From Candidatus Hodarchaeota archaeon (GTDB lineage: Archaea; Asgardarchaeota; Heimdallarchaeia; Hodarchaeales; YT1-057): a DNA stretch of 6,861 nt. Below the pieces are notes generated by a model. The model made no database searches. It was not told where the DNA came from and was given only the letters and a program-made list of their open reading frames with translations. Positions 5,624 to 6,861 of the stretch are shown here, piece by piece. The position numbers were made by a program, and so were the translations under genes. Location of the stretch: NCBI GenBank assembly GCA_016839955.1, contig JAEOTI010000585.1, positions 1 to 6,861 on the forward strand, read 5' to 3'. Position 1 is the stretch's first letter, and every line of letters begins with the position of its first letter.

Positions 5624-6169
5624 ATGATACCTGAATTAACCACCTCTCAGCAGCGACGAGATTGGATTTCAATTCGTAAATCAAAATTTTCAGATGGAGA
5701 TGAATTTAAACCACGTGTACGAACTGAAACAATTGTTGATGCTGAAAAAACATTCGTAGAGGGACATTACTGGGCTTGTATTTTATGCACTTGTGTTGCT
5801 TTAGATCATCTGGGTTTCAATATCCTTAACAAGCTCTATCTTGAAGAACGTGCCCCTTCTGTGATACCGAAGTTTAGGAAAATACGTAATCAAGGGATTA
5901 TTTCATCTGAATTATTTAATCGTATAGAACTCTTTATCCGTGAAGTAAGGGATGAAATTGAATACAAAAAAGGAAATGCTAGTGTTCGTATTACAATTCA
6001 CAAATTTGTAGAAAATCAGGATAGTGATTACTACATTCAGATTGATCAGGGGGACTTAGAAGAAACAGATTTGAAAGCTTTTCAGTTTGTATCATATTCC
6101 GTTTTAGATTTATATTATACTATATCTGACAATTGGTATAACTTCCTTGTAAAGCGCAACAATGCGTAA
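5624..6169 (+). CDS. HEPN-like paralogue with degenerate active site (RDxxxY)
   Basis: This 181-residue helical protein mirrors the preceding gene. It has a helix with AEKTFVEGHYWACILCTCVA (40-59), then IRNQGIISSELFNRIELFIREVR (87-109). The stretch QGIISSEL (90-97) lines up with QEIISPEL (117-124) of the preceding protein, and R109-D110-x3-Y114 (RDEIEY) falls where that protein has RNILTH. The catalytic histidine is therefore replaced by tyrosine and the asparagine by aspartate, which predicts loss of RNase activity. A C-terminal helix (about 152-177) again closes the fold. The ATG at 5624 is 96 bases after the previous stop on the same strand; no good TATA box or ribosome site stands out, so co-transcription is possible. 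It may be a regulatory or inhibitory partner forming a mixed dimer, or a diverged duplicate. This is inference from sequence alignment by eye. Confidence 0.6.
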   Translation: MIPELTTSQQRRDWISIRKSKFSDGDEFKPRVRTETIVDAEKTFVEGHYWACILCTCVALDHLGFNILNKLYLEERAPSVIPKFRKIRNQGIISSELFNRIELFIREVRDEIEYKKGNASVRITIHKFVENQDSDYYIQIDQGDLEETDLKAFQFVSYSVLDLYYTISDNWYNFLVKRNNA

Positions 6170-6320
6170 ATTAGACAGACTTTACTGTAGATCCAAGTTC
6201 ATTACTCGTGGGTATCTTATTTGGTTTCCCCATTATAAATAAATGAAGATGGTGTGCCAATATGCAGTAATTTAGCCCATTGTTACGAATTGAAGGTGGG
6301 TTTTTAAGAAAATAGGACTT

Positions 6321-6861
6321 TTTTAGGGGTCGGGGCATGTTTAACTGTATATACCCCGGTGAGAGGTGTTCAAAACTTTTATCCCCGAATGTATGAAAGG
6401 GAGTGGGGATGAGAATGATTTCCTGCTAAAAGGTTATGTGAAACAAGAAGCAGATCACAAAGGAAGCAGAGCTGAGTATGGATTGCCACTGAGTCATTTC
6501 CAAGAACAGAAGGATGTTCAAGAGAAAAATTGGTTTCCAAACGGGCAATCACGCGTTCAACGGTCTTACGGATATTTTTTTGCTCAATTGTTAATGTAGA
6601 TCGTGTTGCACTCCGAGCATACACATCGATATAGGGAGTAGCCTCAAATAAGTGCTTTAACGCATCCTTAATTCCCTCGGTACCAAACTCACTATCCGCA
6701 TATACCTCTATCTCCCGTAAAAGTCCTCCATACTGGTGAGACATCGACTTTAGAAATGCTCGAATTGAGTCTTCACTTTGTTTGTACTTTGTAGTTACCT
6801 GCAAGAATAGTGGTATTCCTAAGGAAGGAACTATTGCCAACAATCCACCACGGCCCATAAA
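6321..6861 (-). mobile_element. Insertion sequence, right-hand part (enters window edge)
   Basis: Composition changes at about 6320-6340 from AT-rich flank to a GC-richer block beginning near GGGGTCGGGGC, and the transposase gene follows on the minus strand to the window edge. A hairpin lies just inside: GGGGCATGT (6332-6340) against ATATACCCC (6349-6357), with one mismatch and one wobble. This could be a subterminal structure or part of the terminal inverted repeat. The exact end and target duplication cannot be fixed because the other end is outside the window. The 150 bases between the HEPN-like gene and this boundary show no gene. Confidence 0.6.
6379..6861 (-). CDS. DDE transposase, C-terminal part (5' end outside window)
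   Basis: The visible 160 residues are the C-terminal half of a DDE-type (RNase H-fold) transposase of the DDE_Tnp_1 kind. The frame is still open at the window edge (a phenylalanine codon precedes the first visible methionine), so the ATG at 6858 is not the true start. The second catalytic aspartate lies in VYADSEFG (codon about 6694-6696). The catalytic glutamate lies in KTVERVIARLE (codon about 6556-6558), with the usual NIRKTVERVIARL context where R and E fall on one helix. The first aspartate would be upstream, outside the window. The typical tail of hydrophobic helix (LCFLCDLLLVSHNLLA) and a short hydrophilic end follow. The IS family (IS5- or IS1182-like) is not fixed from this part. 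No internal stop is seen, so the visible part could be functional. Confidence 0.85.
   Translation of the reverse strand, partial: FMGRGGLLAIVPSLGIPLFLQVTTKYKQSEDSIRAFLKSMSHQYGGLLREIEVYADSEFGTEGIKDALKHLFEATPYIDVYARSATRSTLTIEQKNIRKTVERVIARLETNFSLEHPSVLGNDSVAIHTQLCFLCDLLLVSHNLLAGNHSHPHSLSYIRG

Noticed and set aside
6381..6410. ATCCCC...GGGGAT inverted pair
   Set aside because: Only six pairs with an 18-base loop, within the transposase C-terminal codons; not convincing as a terminator or IS end.
6366..6599. 77-codon plus-strand open frame
   Set aside because: Antisense to the transposase, including its catalytic glutamate region; no independent support.

Overview
This window reads as an accessory, defence-rich stretch of a low-GC prokaryotic genome, most likely archaeal. 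The archaeal call rests on a strong BRE/TATA element spaced for a leaderless start before the Fic gene, a NucS-like nuclease domain, and a tiny C2HC zinc-finger gene with its own TATA-like box. No rRNA, tRNA or other phylogenetic marker is present. An Asgard-type archaeon is my guess from overall style only.

Layout. Bases 3-869 hold the 3' part of a gene that appears to join a phosphorothioate-DNA sulfur-binding domain to a NucS-like PD-(D/E)XK nuclease. It is followed closely by a MazG/PRA-PH-type nucleotide pyrophosphohydrolase (899-1213), a frame-broken stretch that may be a decayed pterin-synthase-like gene (1213-1479), and a zinc-ribbon GNAT acetyltransferase (1476-1970). Bases 1971-2807 are gene-poor, with one downstream hairpin, one possible decayed gene and one minus-strand zinc-finger microprotein of 38 codons.

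A Fic-domain AMP-transferase (2808-3686) with an N-terminal inhibitory motif is visibly richer in G and C than its surroundings. It converges on a minus-strand, membrane-anchored transglutaminase-like protein (3690-4805), and both stop codons lie inside one hairpin. Divergent from the transglutaminase gene are two tandem HEPN-type genes (4877-5527 and 5624-6169). They look like paralogues: the first keeps an RNxxxH motif, while the second has RDxxxY at the same place. The right edge is the C-terminal half of a DDE transposase on the minus strand, inside an insertion sequence that enters at about 6320-6340.

How they fit together: a modified-DNA-sensing nuclease, Fic, a HEPN pair, a GNAT and an IS next to each other look like a defence or conflict island. 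The most distinctive elements are the sulfur-binding/NucS-like fusion and the HEPN plus pseudo-HEPN pair. No phosphorothioation genes are visible, and any cooperation between these genes is inferred from position only.
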